Positions 39,550 through 51,500 of a stretch of DNA of 64,000 nucleotides are shown here, piece after piece; positions within the stretch are counted from its first letter, which is position 1, and the number at the start of each line of letters is the position of its first letter. The DNA lies in the NCBI GenBank assembly GCA_030068145.1, contig JAPJBO010000012.1, positions 248,001 through 312,000 of the forward strand, written 5' to 3'. The DNA comes from Diplonema papillatum. Its lineage: Eukaryota; Euglenozoa; Diplonemea; Diplonemida; Diplonemidae. Below the pieces are notes generated by a model. The model saw only the letters and a list, made by a program, of their open reading frames with translations, made no database searches and was not told where the DNA came from. Position numbers and translations under genes: made by a program.

Positions 39550-42500
39550 GCGGTCACCGTCGTCGAGACGCGGGTGACGGTGCGGCGGCGGACTTCGCGG
39601 GTGGTGACGACCTCCTCGACGCTCTGCTCGCGGAAGGACTGCTGCAGGTGCTCGATTTCCGCCCGCAGAGCCTCGTTCTGCCGCTCGAGCCCTTCCCTGC
39701 CGTGCGCCACCGGGTGCTCGCCCGCCGGCTCCGCCTCGCCAGACACTCGGGACACCGCGATTTTCAACCCCTCGATCCGATCCCGCAGCGTCAGGTTCTC
39801 CGCCGTCAGCTCGTCTTTAACAGCAACCTCCTGTTCCGGCTCTGTTGCTGCCGTCACGGAGCCAGCCGGCAAGGGCGGCTGCGCCTGCTTCAGCTGGGCG
39901 AGCTCGCGGGTGGTGCGGAGGAGGCGGACGCGGTCCTGCTGCAGCTTCCGGCTGAGGACCGCGATCTGCTCTTTCTCCGCTTCGGCGGCGGCGTCGGCGT
40001 CGCGACCGGACGCCGCCTCGGTCGCCTTGCGCTCGAGCTCGTCGATGCAGGAGAGCAGCTCGCGCCGCTCTTCAGCGAATTCCCGCTCCGCGGCCTCTGC
40101 CGCGGCTTCGCGTTCGTCCGCCAGCCGGGTGATGGTGTCTTCGAGCTCGTCGGTAAGCTCCGCGTGCTTTTCCTTCAACCCCGCGAGTTCGTCCGCCAGG
40201 TCCGGTCTGTCGTGCGCCGGCAGATCGTCCGCGCGCCTCCGGGAGCCGGGGGTGCTGCGGCGCTGGAGCTCGAGCTGCTTTTTGGCGTCGGCGAGGTCCG
40301 CGGACTTCTTCTGGCCGTCGGCCGCCGCCTTTTCGGCGGCTTTGCGGGCGTCTTCGTTGGCCTTCTTGAGGCGGGCGACCTCGTGGGCGCGCTGCGCGGC
40401 CTCGGAGGTCAGCCGGGTCTTCTCGGCCGAGAGGTCCTTCTTCTCCTGGGAGGCCCGCTTCTCGGCTGCGGCGAGAGCGTCGGCGGCCTTGTCCCGGTCG
40501 GCTTGCAGCGCGGCGGCCTTCGCTTCGGCGGCCTTCACCTTGCGTTGCGCGTCGGAGAGCTCCTTCTGCGCTCTGTCGGCGCGCTTCTTTTCTTCTTCCT
40601 TCTCCTTGGTCGTTTGCGCCTTCGTGCTTTCCGCGCGCGCCGCCTTCCGGGCTGCTTCGTCCTGCATTAGTTTGCGTTGCCGTCGGTGTCTTGCGACTTT
40701 TGTTCGTTCGGAAAACACTCAAGGGACTGCTTTGTGCTCATTTCGCAGAAAGCTAGAGGAGGGCGGAACACAATACAACTGCAGAGTGGGTATTTTTCGT
40801 TGAACGCTTACGCCCACCACTAAACCCAGATTTACCTGTGTTTCGTGTGGGCTACAGCACATTTACCTCCTTGGTCGTTTGGAATTTCGCAACGGGCAGT
40901 CTCCTCAAAAGTATGTCCGCGCATGCAGCTGTTTTGTCCTGCGATACTTTGTGTTACCGCCGATCCCGAGGGACGATCAGTTTGGTGGTGTGTCACCCGC
41001 TTTCTCACTGGAAACGCAATAAACACGCAACACGCAAACGTGCTAACGTGTACAACCTACAATACCATGATCTACTAAACAGCGCAACGCACACAACAAA
41101 GAAGCAGCAAACAAACCTGCAGATTTTGGAGCTTCTGCTCGTACGATTCTTTGAGGGCATCCTTCTGCTTCTCAAGCCGCTTCTTCTCCGCCTCGAATGC
41201 CTGCACGAGCCGCGTCCGCTCCTTGACCTCGTCTTCGACCTGCGCCTCGGCCGCTTTCTGCCTGTCGACCGCTTCGGCGACCCGCTTCCGGGCACTCTCC
41301 AGCGCCCCCTCTTGCTTCGCGAGCTGCTCCTCTTGCTCACGCCGCTCTGCCTTCTGCGCGGCGGCCGCGGGCGGCGCCGCCGCCGCCGCCTTTTCCGTCT
41401 CGCGCTGCTCAGCGAGCGACCGGCGCAAGGCTTCGACTTCGCCCGCGAGCTCCGAATTGCGGAGGGTCAGGGTCCGGACGGTGCCGACTTGGTCGCGGCG
41501 GCTGTGCTCGGTGCTCAGGGACTCGACGGCGGATTTGAGCGCGGACGTGGCCCGCTGGGCGGAAGCCTCGCCGAGTTCGACGAGCTGCCGCTTGAGCCGC
41601 GCGTGGCGCTCCGCATCCGTTTTCTCGGCGCCGCCGGTCCGCAGCTTGTCCTCGAGTGCCTTCAGCTCGGCGCGCAACCGCGCGGTCTCCGCGTCGCCCC
41701 CCCCGCCGCCGCCGGCGGCGTTGCGCTGAACCCGCCCGACCGTTTTGACGAGCTCCTCGCGCTTCGCGGCGTCGGCTTCGCTCTCTGCGAGGGGTCGCCC
41801 TCCCTGCGCGATTGTTTCGTCGATGCGCTCTATTTCGCGGTGCAGCGCCTTGGCGACGCCGGCCGCCGCAGGTGGGTCCGTTGAGGGGGCCCGCGGATCG
41901 CTCAGCTGGGCGCGCAGCGCTGCGGTTTCCTTTGAAAATTGTTCGCGCAGCTGGTTGACGGCTTCTTCGGCCTCCGCGGCCGTGCTCGCCTCGGTGGCCA
42001 TGAACGCGGTGATGCGACGTTCAAGCCCGCCCCGCTCCTCCTTAAGCCGCTCGCAGGCGTCGCTCTTCTCCTTCAACCCCGCCCGCAGACCGGCCAACTC
42101 AGCTTCGAGGGTCTTCGCCGCAGCGTCTTTGGCTTCGAGTTTCTTTTGCAGGTCGGCCTGCGCCTTGGCTTGCGCCTCGAGTCTCTCGCCCGCCTCCGCA
42201 GCCGCGGCGCGTTCGGTTTCCAGCTCTTCGGTCGTCCACGCGTGCGCCTTCGTCCGGGCGTCGAGCGTCTCCTTCAGCTCCGCCGCGGCGGCCTTTGCCG
42301 CCGCCGCGAGCGACTCGGCCGCCTTCAGCGAGGCGGACTGAGCGAGGAGGTCCTTCCCTTGGGCGTCGAGCTTTTTGCGCAGCTCGTCGGCTTCCGCCTT
42401 CTGCTTCTCGAGGTCGCCGGCGGCGGACTCGAGCTTCTTGATGAGACCCGCAGCCGCCGCTTTCTGCTCTTTGACCTCGGCTGCATGGGATTCTGCCTTC

Positions 42501-45500
42501 TTCAGCAGCTCAGCTTTTGCCTGGAGGTCTTTCCCTTGGACTTCGAGCTTTTTGCTCAGCTCGGCAGTTTCCGCTTTTTGCTTCTTGAGCTCGTCGGAGG
42601 TGGTCTGCAGCTCCTTCGCTTGGGATTCCAGCTTCTTGGTGAGGTTAGCGGCCGCCGCTTTCTGCTCTTTAACCGCGTCAGCGTGGGAATCTGCCTTTTT
42701 CAGCTGTTCAGCTTTTGCCTGGAGGTCCTTTCCTTGGATTTCAAGCTTTTTGCTCAGCTCGGCCGTTTCTGCCTTTTGCTTCTTGAGCTCGTCGGAGGTG
42801 GTCTGCAGCTCCTTCGCTTGGGATTCCAGCTTCTTGGTGAGGTTAGCGGCCGCCGCTTTCTGCTCTTTAACCGCGTCAGCGTTGGATTCTGCCTTTTTCA
42901 GCTGCTCAGCTTTTTCGTGGAGGTCCTTTCCTTGGACTTCAAGCTTTTTGGTTAGTTCGGCAGTCTCCGCTTTCTGCTTCTTGAGCTCGTCGGCGGTGGC
43001 TTGCAGGTCCTTCGCTTGGGATTCGAGCTTCTTGTTGAGAGTCGCGGCAGCGTCGGCGCTCTTTTGCAGCTCGGCCTTCGCCGCGAGGTCTTTCGCCTGG
43101 GCTTCCAGCTTCTCGGCGAGCGCCGCCGCCGCGGCCCGCTGCTGCTGGAGCTCGCGTTCGAGCTCGCCGTTGAGCTTTTTGGCGGCGACGAACTTGTCGT
43201 GCAGGCCCTTCAGCTTCGCGTTCATTTCGCCCTTCAGCCGCTCCTTCTCGGCGGCCGCCGCCGCCCGTAGCTTGTCGAGCTCCGCCGCCGCCGCCGCGGG
43301 CGGCGGGGTTGCACCCGATGGGGCCTGGCTGGCGGTCTGCTCCACAGTGATCTTCTCGCGGACGGTGATGGACGTGCGCTTGGAGACCTCGACGCTGACT
43401 TCTTCCGTTTCGCTGCCGCCGGCGCCGGTGTCGAGCCGGCGCTTCAGCGCAGCCGACTCGACGCGGGTCGCCTCGAGTTGCACACGGAGAGATTCGACTG
43501 TTTTTTGAAGGGAATCCGCGGACTGAAGAGCCACCTGGGCCGCGGCGCCCTTGATGGAAGGGACTGGCGACGCCTTCGACTGCGGGGCGGCGGCGATGCC
43601 GGCGGCGGCGAGCTGCGCACGAAGGGCGTCGTTTCTGTCCTTCATGCGCTGCATGCGCTCGTTTGCCTCTTGGACAGTCTTCTGTTTGCCCGCCCGCAGG
43701 GCCTCGACTTCGCCTCGCAGCGCCTGCAGCTCCTCGTTGGCGCCGGTCGACTCCTTCGGCGGGACCTGGTTACCCGCTTCCGGCTTCTTCCCCGGGGCTG
43801 GCGTGTCCTGCCCCTTAGCCGCGGCTTCCGAGTCTGCCTTGGCCTTCTTCTGCAGGGTTTCCAGCAGCGTCTTAGCCGTCGACGCCTCGTCGTGCGCTGC
43901 CTTCAATGCCTTCGCCGCGGTGTCTGAGTCTGCCTTGGCCTTCTTCTGCAGGGTTTCCACCAGCGTCTTAGCTGTAGATGCTTCGTCGTGTGCAGCTTTC
44001 AGTGCCTTTGTTGCGGCTTCCGAGTCTGCCTTGGCCTTCTTCTGCAAGGTTTCCAGCAGCGCCTTAGCCGTCGATGCTTCGTCTTGCGCCGCTTTCAGTG
44101 CCTTTGCTGTGGTGTCTGAGTCTATCTTGGCCTTCTTCTGCATTTCCAGTTGAGTCTTCGCCGTAGAAGCTTCGTCTTGCGCTGCTTTCAGTGCCTTTGC
44201 TGTGGTGTCTGAGTCTGCCTTGGCCTTCTTCTGCAAGGCTTCCAGCTGAGCCTTTGCCGTAGATGCTTCGTCTTGTACTGTTTTCAGTGCCTTTGTTGCG
44301 GTGTCCGAATCTGTCTTGGCCTTCTTCTGCAAGGTTTCCAGCAGCGTCTTAGCCGTCGATGCTTCGTCTTGCGCCGCTTTCAGTGCCTTTGCTGTGGTGT
44401 CTGAGTCTGTCTTGGCCTTCTTCTGCATTTCCAGTTGAGTCTTCGCCGTAGAAGCTTCGTCTTGCGCTGCTTTCAGTGCCTTTGCTGTGGTGTCTGAGTC
44501 TGCCTTGGCCTTCTTCTGCAAGGCTTCCAGCTGAGCCTTTGCCGTAGATGCTTCGTCTTGTACTGTTTTCAGTGCCTTTGTTGCGGTGTCCGAATCTGTC
44601 TTGGCCTTCTTCTGCAAGGTTTCCACCAGCGTCTTAGCCGTAGATGCCTCGTCATGTGCTGCTTTCAATGCCTTTGCGGTGGCGTCTGTGTCTGTCTTGG
44701 CCTTCTTCTGCAGGGCTTCCAGTTGAGTCTTCGCCGTAGACGCTTCGTCTTGCGCTGCTTTCAGTGCCTTGGCTGCGGTGTCTGAGTCTGTAGCGACCTT
44801 CTTCTCAAGTTCTTGGACCTGTTTCTTTGCAGCAGCTGTTTCATCTTGGGCTGCCTTGTTCATCTTTGCCGCATTTTCAGAATCTGTCTTGGCTTTCTTC
44901 TCGTGCTCTTGGAGTTGCTTCTTCGCTGAGGTGGCCTCATCTTGCGCTGCTTTCAGAATTTTCGCCGCAGTTTCAGTGTCGGTCTTCGCCTTCTTCTCAA
45001 GCTCTTCTACTTGCTTCTTCGCGGCTGCAGACTCGTCTTCCAGTGATTTCAGACGTTTTGCCGCATTTTCAGAGACAGTCTTCACCTTCTTCTCCGATTC
45101 TTCAACGTGCTTCTTCGTGGACGTAGCCTCGTCTTGTACAGTTTTAAGTGTCTTGGAGAGGTTCTCCGTTTCGGCCTTTGCCTTCTTCTGCAGTTCTTCA
45201 ACCTGTTTTTTCAGGGCCGCTGCCTCCTCTTGTGCTGCTTTGAGTGCTTTGGCGGCAGTCTCAGAGTCTGCCTTGGCCTTCTGTTGGGCATCGTCCGCTT
45301 GCTTCTTTGCCGCAGCTGCGTCATCTTGCGCTGTTTTGAGTGCTTTCACTGCAGTGTCAGTGTCAATTTTGGCCTTCTTCTGGGCCTCTTCTGCCTGCTT
45401 CTTCAGAGCTGCTACCTCGTCTTGCGCTGCTTTGAGTGCTTTGGCGGCAGTCTCAGAGTCTGCCTTGGCCTTCTGTATGGCATCGTCCGCTTGCTTCCTT

Positions 45501-48500
45501 GCCGCAGCTGCATCATCTTGCGCTGTTTTAAGTGCTTTCACTGCAGTGTCAGTGTCAGTTTTGGCCTTCTTCTGGGCCTCTTCTGCCTGCTTCTTTAGAG
45601 TTGCTACCTCATCTTGCGCTGCTTTTAGTGCTTTGGCGGCAGCTTCAGAGTCTGCCTTGGCCTTCTGTTGGGCATCGTCCGCTTGCTTCTTTGCCGCAGC
45701 TGCATCATCCTGCGCGGTTTTAAGTGTTTTCGTTGCCGTGTCGGCGTCGGTCTTGGCCTTCTTCTGCAGTTCTTCGACCTGTTTCTTCACGGCTGCTGCC
45801 TCGTCTTGGGCTGCCTTGAGTGCTTTCGCCGCATTATCAGCATCGATCTTGGCCTTCTTCTCGACCTCTTCTGCCTGCTTCTTTACAGTTGCTGCCTCAT
45901 CTTGCGCTGCTTTGAGTGTCTTCGATGTCGTGTCGGCGTCTGTCTTGGCCTTCTTCTGGACCTCTTCTGCCTGCTTCTTTACGGCAGCTGCTTCGTCGTG
46001 TGCTGCTTTGAGTGCTTTGGAGTCTGTCTCGGCTTTCCGCTGCAGCTCTTCGACCTGCTTCTTAGCTGCTGATGCCTCGTCTTGCGCTGTTTTGAGTGCT
46101 TTGCCAGTAGTCTCAGAGTCTGCCTTGGCCTTCTGTTGGGCATCCTCCGCTTGCTTCTTTGCCGCAGCTGCATCATCTTGCGCAGTTTTGAGCGCCTTTG
46201 TTGCCGTGTCGGCGTCGGTTTTGGCCTTCTTCTGCAGTTCTTCGACCTGGTTCTTCACGGCTGCTGCCTCGTCTTGTGCTGCTTTGAGAGCTTTTGCCGC
46301 ATTTTCAGTGTCAGTTTTGGCCTTCTTCTGGGCCTCTTCTGTCTGCTTCTTTACAGCTGCTGCCTCATCTTGCACTGCTTTGAGTGCTTTGGCGGCAGTC
46401 TCAGAGTCTGCCTTGGCCTTCTGTTGGGCATCGCCAGCTTGCTTCTTTGCCGCTGCTGCATCATCCTGCGCGGTTTTAAGTGCTTTCGTTGCCGTGTCGG
46501 CGTCGGTCTTGGCCTTCTTCTGCAGTTCTTCGACCTGTTTCTTCACAGCTGCTGCCTCATCTTGCACTGCTTTGAGTGCTTTGGCGGCAGTCTCAGAGTC
46601 TGCCTTGGCCTTCTGTTGGGCATCCTCCGCTTGCTTCTTTGCCGCAGCTGCATCATCTTGCGCAGTTTTGAGCGCCGTTGTTGCCGTGTCGGCGTCGGTT
46701 TTGGCCTTCTTCTGCACTTCTTCGACCTGTTTCTTCACGGCTGCTGCCTCGTCTTGTGCTGCTTTGAGCGTTTTTGCCGCATTTTCAGTGTCAGTTTTGG
46801 CCTTCTTCTGGGCCTCTTCTGCCTGCTTCTTTACAGCTGCTGCCTCATCTTGCACTGCTTTGAGTGCTTTGGCGGCAGTCTCAGAGTCTGCCTTGGCCTT
46901 CTGTTGGGCATCACCAGCTTGCTTCTTTGCCGCAGCTGCTTCATCTTGCGCTACTTTGAGTGCTTTCACTGCCGTGTCGGCGTCTGTGCTGGCCTTCGTC
47001 TGGGCCTCTTCTGCCTGCTTCTTTACGGCAGCTGCTTCGTCATGTGCTGCTTTGAGTGCTTTGGAGTCTGTCTCGACTTTCCGCTGCAGCTCCTCAATCT
47101 GCTTCTTAGCTGCTGATGCTTCGTCTTGCGCTGCTTTGAGAGCTTTGCCGGCAGTCTCAGAGTCTGTCTTGGCCTTCTGTTGGACATCATCCGCTTGCTT
47201 CTTTGCCGCAGCTGCATTATCTTGTGCAGTTTTGAGCGCTTTTGCTGAGGTGTCAGCCTTCTTCTGGACGTCTTCTGCCTGTTTCTTTGCAGCTGCTGCC
47301 TCGTCTTGCGCTGCTTTGAGTGCTTTGGCGGTAGTCTCGGAGTCTATTTTGATCTTCTTCTGAGCCTCTTCTGCCTGTTGCTTCACGACAGCTGCTTCGT
47401 CGTGCGCTGTTTTGAGTGCTTTGGAGTCTGTCTCCGCTTTCCGCTGCAGCTCCTCGACCTGCTTCTTAGCTGCTGATGCCTCGTCTTGCACTGTTTTGAG
47501 TGCTTTGGAGTCTGTCTCCGCTTTCCGCTGCAGCTCCTCGACCTGCTTCTTAGCTGCTGATGCCTCGTCTTGCACTGTTTTGAGTGCTTTGGAGTCTGTC
47601 TCCGCTTTCCGCTGCAGCTCCTCGACCTGCTTCTTAGCTGCTGATGCCTCGTCTTGCACTGTTTTGAGTGCTTTCGCGGTAGTCTCAGAGTCTGCTTTGG
47701 CCTTCTGTTGGACATCGTGCGCTTGCTTCTTTGCCACAGCTGCGTCCTCTTGTGCGGTTTCGAGTGCCTTCGCTGCCGTGTCAGCGTCCGTCTTGGCCTT
47801 CCTCTGGGCCTCTTCCGCCTGCTTCTTGATGGCTGTGGCGTCGTCATGGGCGGTTTTGAGCGCTTTTACCGCGTTCTCAGATTCGGTCTTGCCCTTCTTC
47901 TCGATCTCTTCCACTTGCTTCTTTGCCGCAGCTGCGTCGTCTTGCGCTACTTTTAGTGTCTTTGCTGCCGTGTCGGCATCAGTCTTGGCCTTCGTCTGCA
48001 GGTCCTCGACCTGTTTTTTTGCAGCTGACAGTGCGTCCTGGGTGGCTTTCACTGTCTGCGCAACAGTGTGAGAGTCAGCTGACGCTTTGGTCTGCAGCTG
48101 TTCGATTTGCTTCTTAACTGCAACGGCTTCGTCCTGAGCAGCTTTAAGTGCTTGGGCTGATTGGTCGGTGCCTGTCTTCGCTTTTGTCTGCACTTCTTCA
48201 AGTTGTTTCTTCGCCGTAGACAGTTCATCCTGCACCGCTTTCAATGCCTTTGTCTGCAATTCCTCAACTTGCTTCTTTGCCGTAGACAGTTCTTCCTGCG
48301 TGGCCTTCAATGCCTTGGACGACGTCTCAGTGTCGGTCTTCGCCTTCTTCTGCATTTCTTCAACTTGCTTCTTTGCCGTAGACAGTTCATCCTGCACGGC
48401 TTTCAATGCCTTGGTTGATGTCTCAGTTTCGATCTTCACCTTTATCTGCAATTCCTCAACTTGTTTCTTTGCCGTAGACAGCTCATCCTGTGTGGTTTTC

Positions 48501-51500
48501 AATGCCTTGGAAGACGTCTCAGTGTCGGTGGTTGCCTTTTTCTGCATTTCTTCAACTTGCCTCTTTGCCGTCGACAGTTCATCCTGCGTGGCTTTCAATG
48601 CCTTGGACGACTCAGTATCGGTTTTTGCCTTCTTCTGCATTTCCTCTACTTGCTTCGTTGCCGTAGACAGTTCTTCCTGCACGGCTTTCAATGCCTTGGT
48701 TGTCTCAGTGTCGGTCTTCACCTTTGTCTGCAACTCCGCAACTTGCTTCTTTGCCGTAAACAGTTCATCCTGCGTGGCTTTCAATACCTTGGACGACGTC
48801 TCAGTGTCGGTCTTCGCCTTCTTCTGCATTTCTTCAACTTGCTTCTTTGCCGTAGACAGTTCGTCGTGCACGGCTTTCAATGCCTTGGACGACGTCTCAG
48901 TGTCGGTGTTCACCTTCTTCTGCAAGTCTTCGGCATGTCTCTTGGCAGAGGCGGCTTCATCTTGCGCTGTTTTCAAGGCTTTCGCAGCATTGTCAGATTC
49001 TGCCTTCGCTTTGTTCTGCAGCTCTTCGACTTGTTTCTGCGCAGCCGTCGCCGTTTTGTGTGCTTTCGCCCCGTTGTCGGATTCAACTGCGACCTTCTTT
49101 TGTGCTTCTTCGAGTTGTTTCTTGGTGGCGATCAGGTTGTCTTGCACGGATTGCAATGCCTTTGCCGAGGCCTCCTTGTCCGCCGAGGCTTTTTTTTGCA
49201 GTTCTTCGACGACCTTCTTAGCGAAGACCAGCTCTTCGTGGGCCGCCTTGACCGCCTTTGCGGAGCTGTCAGACGCGAGCGTTGCCTTCTTCTGCAGTTC
49301 TTCGACTTGCTTCTTGGACGTTGTCAGCTCGTCTTGCGCGGTTTGCAACGCCTTCTCCAAGTCAGCGTTTGCCTTCTTTTGCAGCTCTTCGACTTGTTTC
49401 GGGGCGCTTTGTGGGGGGCCTCCCGACTGGGCCGCGGTCTTCATCTCTACCTCGTGGACCTGCGTTGTGGCCGTGGTCGTTTGATTATGTGCTGTTTGGA
49501 GTGCCTTGGCTGATGCACCAGCACCGGAGGCCGTCTTGTTCTGCGAGGTTGAGGTTGCCTCTGCGAGTAGTGCTTTCGCGGCGACGGTGGGGTCGGTGCT
49601 GGCTTTTGCTTCGGGTTCTGGCGGGAGCTGTTGCCGTGTCCCGGCGTCCGCTGTTTTCGCAGCGAAGGGCTGCGTGAGTCGCTCGCCGGGAGCCGTGAAC
49701 GGGTTGGCGCGGGAGAGCGGCGCCGCTTCCTCGCGCACGGCGGCCTGGGTGGGGGGGATGAACTGCGCGGCCCCGGCCTCCCGCTGTGCGAGCACCGCCT
49801 CTAGCTGGGCCTTCAGCGCCGCCAGCTCCTTCTCCGCGGCCTCGGCGGCGGCGCCGCGCGCCTGCAGCCGCGCCCTCAGGTCCGCCGTTTCTTCCCGGGT
49901 GTCACGCAGGGTCTGCACGGCGGCTTCGTGCCGCTGCTTGTGGCCTTCTCCCGCCGCCAGCGCGGCCGCGAGCTGCTCGTTCAAGGTCTGCAGCTCCGGT
50001 TGCGTCGCGGCAGGCTGCACGGCCTGCAATGCTTGCTTCTCGCGCGTGAGCACTGCCAGGGTTTTGTTCTTTTCTGCGAGGTCCGCAGTGTGCCGAGCCC
50101 TCGCTTCGTCTATCGCCGAAGCCTGCGCTTTGTTCACGTTCTCGAGCCGGTAGACCTGCGCCTCCAACTTCTGCACGTTCAGCGCCGCGCGCAGGTGCGC
50201 CTGCTGCGCCGGGGGTTGCCCTTCGACCGCGGCTGCGATCATGCTCTCCAGCTTCGCGAGCTGCGCCTGCGCGTCGGCGAGGGATTGCTGTTTTGCTGCC
50301 TGCTCGGCCGCCAGGGCTTGGACGGAGGCCTGGAGGGCCGACGCCTCGGTTTGCAGGGCGGCGCGGGCCTCCGGGTTGTCAGCCGCCGGCGCCGGGGATT
50401 CGGCCGCCATCTCGGTTCGAGGCCGCTTGCGGGAACGCGTCGCTTCGTGTGACTCGGTGGTGACGACGGTTTCGACGCGGCGGGTTTCGGTGGCTGAAGG
50501 CGTTGCCGTCGACGCTTGCGGACCCTCTTGGGGTCCCTGGGCTGGGGCGGTTTCGACGCGGCCTGTGGCTGGAGGCGTTGCCGTCGACGCTTGCGGACCC
50601 TCCTTGAGTCCCTGGGCTGGGGCGGTTTCGACGCGGCCTGTGGCTGGAGGCGTTGCTGTTGACGCTTGCGGACCCTCCTTGGGTCCCTGGGCTGGAGTAG
50701 GGGAAGGGGTTGGCGCCGTGGGAGCTCCTGGGGAGGGGGTGGCGGGCGGGTTGCCTTTGAGGGCGAGGAGGTCCTTCTTCAGGCTCGCGTTCTCGCCGAT
50801 CAGCATCTGGATGCGGACCTTCGCCTTCTCGACGACGAGGGCCCGCGACGATGCGCCGGCCTCGACCTGCTTGCGGAGCCGCTCGTTTTCGGCTTCGGCT
50901 TCCTCCGTTTTTTTCGCAGCCTCGCGCAGCGCGTCCAGCTCCTGCTTCGACACAACCGAGCCGCCCGTTTTCGCAGCCTCCGGCTCCTGCTTCGACCCGC
51001 CCGGGCCGCCGGGTGCCGCGCCGCCCTTCTTCGCGAGGTCTGCGTTGGCTTGCTTCAGCTGCGCGAGCTCGGTTCCGAAGGCTTGCGCCTCGGCGGCGGC
51101 GGTTGCCGCGGCCGCCTTGGCCTTGGCGATCTCCGCTTCCAGGGCCGCTTTGCGCTCCTTCTGTTTGTTGAAGAGGTCCCGCAGCTTCGCGTTGGCGTCG
51201 ACCCGGATGCGGTCCGTTTTCGCCTTCTCTTCGGCGGCCGCCGCCTTCGCCGCGTCCAACTCTCGCTGCATCTCCGCGGCTTCCTTCGTCTTGCTCTCTA
51301 AGGCTTGCTGCGCCTGCCCCACCCGCTCTGCCCAGGTGCCGCCGCCGTCGTCTTTCTCCGCAGCGGGCGCGCTAGCTGCCGATTCCTTCAGCTTCGCATT
51401 CTCCCGGCTCAGCTCCTCGATGCGAGCTTCAAGGTCGCGCTTCCAAGACTCATCCTCGTCTCGCGCAGAAGCGGCGTGGGACTCAACTTTTCGGGGTGTT

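Noticed and set aside
44769-47363. 864-codon plus-strand ORF (and others of 200-640 codons at 38896-54512)
   Set aside because: Antisense shadows of the giant coiled-coil exons. Their Ser/Ala/Phe or Leu/Arg/Gly composition is the complement of Lys/Ala/Glu/Gln codons.
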